A stretch of 64,000 nucleotides of DNA, from contig NZ_JACVHF010000004.1 in assembly GCF_014502795.1 (NCBI RefSeq), forward strand, positions 124,001 through 188,000, written 5' to 3'. Each line of letters opens with the position of its first letter. Within the stretch, counting starts at the first letter, position 1. The translations under genes were made by a program, and so were the position numbers. The notes under the pieces were generated by a model, which saw nothing but the letters and a program-made list of their open reading frames with translations, had not been told where the DNA came from and made no database searches. Positions 63,474 through 64,000 of this stretch are shown piece by piece. The DNA is from Heliobacterium chlorum (GTDB lineage: Bacteria > Bacillota > Desulfitobacteriia > Heliobacteriales > Heliobacteriaceae).

Positions 63474-63695
63474 TTATCCACAGAGAAGTGCGATCAAATC
63501 GTGGGCAAGCTGAATTTAGCCACAGCAAAACCCCTATTACTCACATCTGTGCCCCCTTTATGCACATACTAACTACGGATATCCACAAGTTATGCACAAA
63601 ATGGTTTCGAATAGAGAATGAAACGGATGACACACTCACATATATCCACGACTTATCCATGAACTTATTCACGGTTTATCCACAGCTTATTCATG
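63474..63695 (+). promoter_or_regulatory. Helically phased DnaA-box cluster (candidate origin or DnaA-titration site)
   Basis: Eleven 9-mers resembling the DnaA box TTATNCACA all lie on the plus strand. Exact matches start at 63474, 63558, 63590 and 63676. One-mismatch copies start at 63516, 63537, 63579 and 63665; two-mismatch copies start at 63642, 63653 and 63687. Start-to-start distances are 42, 21, 21, 21, 11, 52, 11, 12, 11 and 11, close to whole helical turns, so all boxes face one side of the DNA. This fills most of the 367-base gene-free gap before the thioesterase gene. No dnaA gene is in the window. Confidence 0.75.
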
Positions 63696-63825
63696 AAACT
63701 ATGAAAAGGTATTCCCCAACTTACGAGGACCTTTTCATCTCGTCAGTTTCACCCTTTGATTCTCCTGGAATATAAGAGAGGGTGAATCACATACACCAAA
63801 GAATGCGAAAGGGAAGGTGGATCTC

Positions 63826-64000
63826 ATGGAAAACGTAAAAGTGGGTCTGCAAGGTCACAAAGAGGAACTGGTTACCGTTCAAAACACCGCCGTCAAGTAT
63901 GGTTCCGGAGGGGTACAAGTCTATGCAACACCGGCCATGATCGGACTCATGGAAGGGGCTGCCGTTGCCGCTGTTGATCCTCTGCTTCCGGACGGCATGG
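63826..64000 (+). CDS. Hotdog-fold thioesterase (FlK-like), 3' truncated by window edge
   Basis: The first 58 codons of a gene running off the window. VKVGLQGHKEELVTVQNTAV and VQVYATPAMIGLMEGAAVAA match the start of the FlK-type hotdog thioesterases, with the conserved ATPAMI Glu-containing helix. GGAAGGTGG lies five bases before the ATG. These enzymes hydrolyse acyl-CoA thioesters; substrate is unknown. It lies directly after the DnaA-box array, whose downstream edge is about 130 bases from the start. Confidence 0.75.
   Translation, partial: MENVKVGLQGHKEELVTVQNTAVKYGSGGVQVYATPAMIGLMEGAAVAAVDPLLPDGM

Noticed and set aside
63488-63775. A 95-codon frame in the gap before the thioesterase gene.
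   Set aside because: It has no ribosome site and its codons are dictated by the repeated DnaA-box-like 9-mers (repeated His and Ile-His words).

Overview
The window looks like chromosome from an anoxygenic phototrophic, endospore-forming member of the Bacillota, almost certainly family Heliobacteriaceae. It encodes a homodimeric type I reaction-centre core protein (PshA, with two FX cysteines), a dark-operative bacteriochlorophyll pathway (BchE, BchL/N/B, BchG), a cytochrome bc complex whose cytochrome subunit is a di-haem c protein, and a C30-type carotenoid desaturase. These sit among endospore genes (spoVG, spoVT, a spoVB-like flippase, yabP, yabQ, spoIIE). Genus cannot be fixed from sequence reading alone.

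Layout. 1-11,885 is a housekeeping stretch: a GntR/FCD regulator fragment, a nucleotidyltransferase, two unrecognised proteins, a half-length rubrerythrin, threonine deaminase, spoVG with a sigma-H-like promoter, a convergent amidoligase-like gene, glmU, prs, a PRC-barrel protein, rplY and pth. 11,882-27,803 carries rlaP-like, HD-GYP, mfd, prsA-like, spoVT with a sigma-G-like promoter, spoVB-like, mazG, hup, rqcP, yabP, yabQ, divIC, ppx/gppA and murT-gatD.

28,001-53,026 is the photosynthesis cluster. It runs: tRNA-fMet/Met/Glu, hemA, petJ, a small membrane protein, petC-petB-petD-petA, a second small membrane protein, tspO, bchJ, bchG, pshA, then bchM-bchE-bchL-bchN-bchB-bchI-bchD-bchH-crtN, all on the plus strand. 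It covers tetrapyrrole entry (tRNA-Glu and HemA), Mg chelation (BchI/D/H), methylation (BchM), ring E (BchE), light-independent protochlorophyllide reduction (BchL/N/B), tail addition (BchG), the reaction centre, its cytochrome donor and the quinol oxidase complex. Plus-strand genes resume at once with spoIIE, tilS, ftsH, ndk, a UbiB-family gene, a small unknown gene and a YfcH-like epimerase, and end in a truncated thioesterase gene.

The most unusual structure not explained by genes is at 63,474-63,695. Eleven DnaA-box-like 9-mers, four of them exact TTATNCACA, all lie on the same strand, spaced at near-integral multiples of a helical turn (42, 21, 21, 21, 11, 52, 11, 12, 11, 11 bp). This is a candidate replication origin element or DnaA-titration site. 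Other points of interest are a triple SACGAP tail on BchE, matched four-cysteine motifs in BchI and BchD, two uncharacterised small membrane proteins bracketing the cytochrome bc operon, a 52-bp bchL/bchN overlap that contains a cluster-ligand codon, and a rubrerythrin half-domain.
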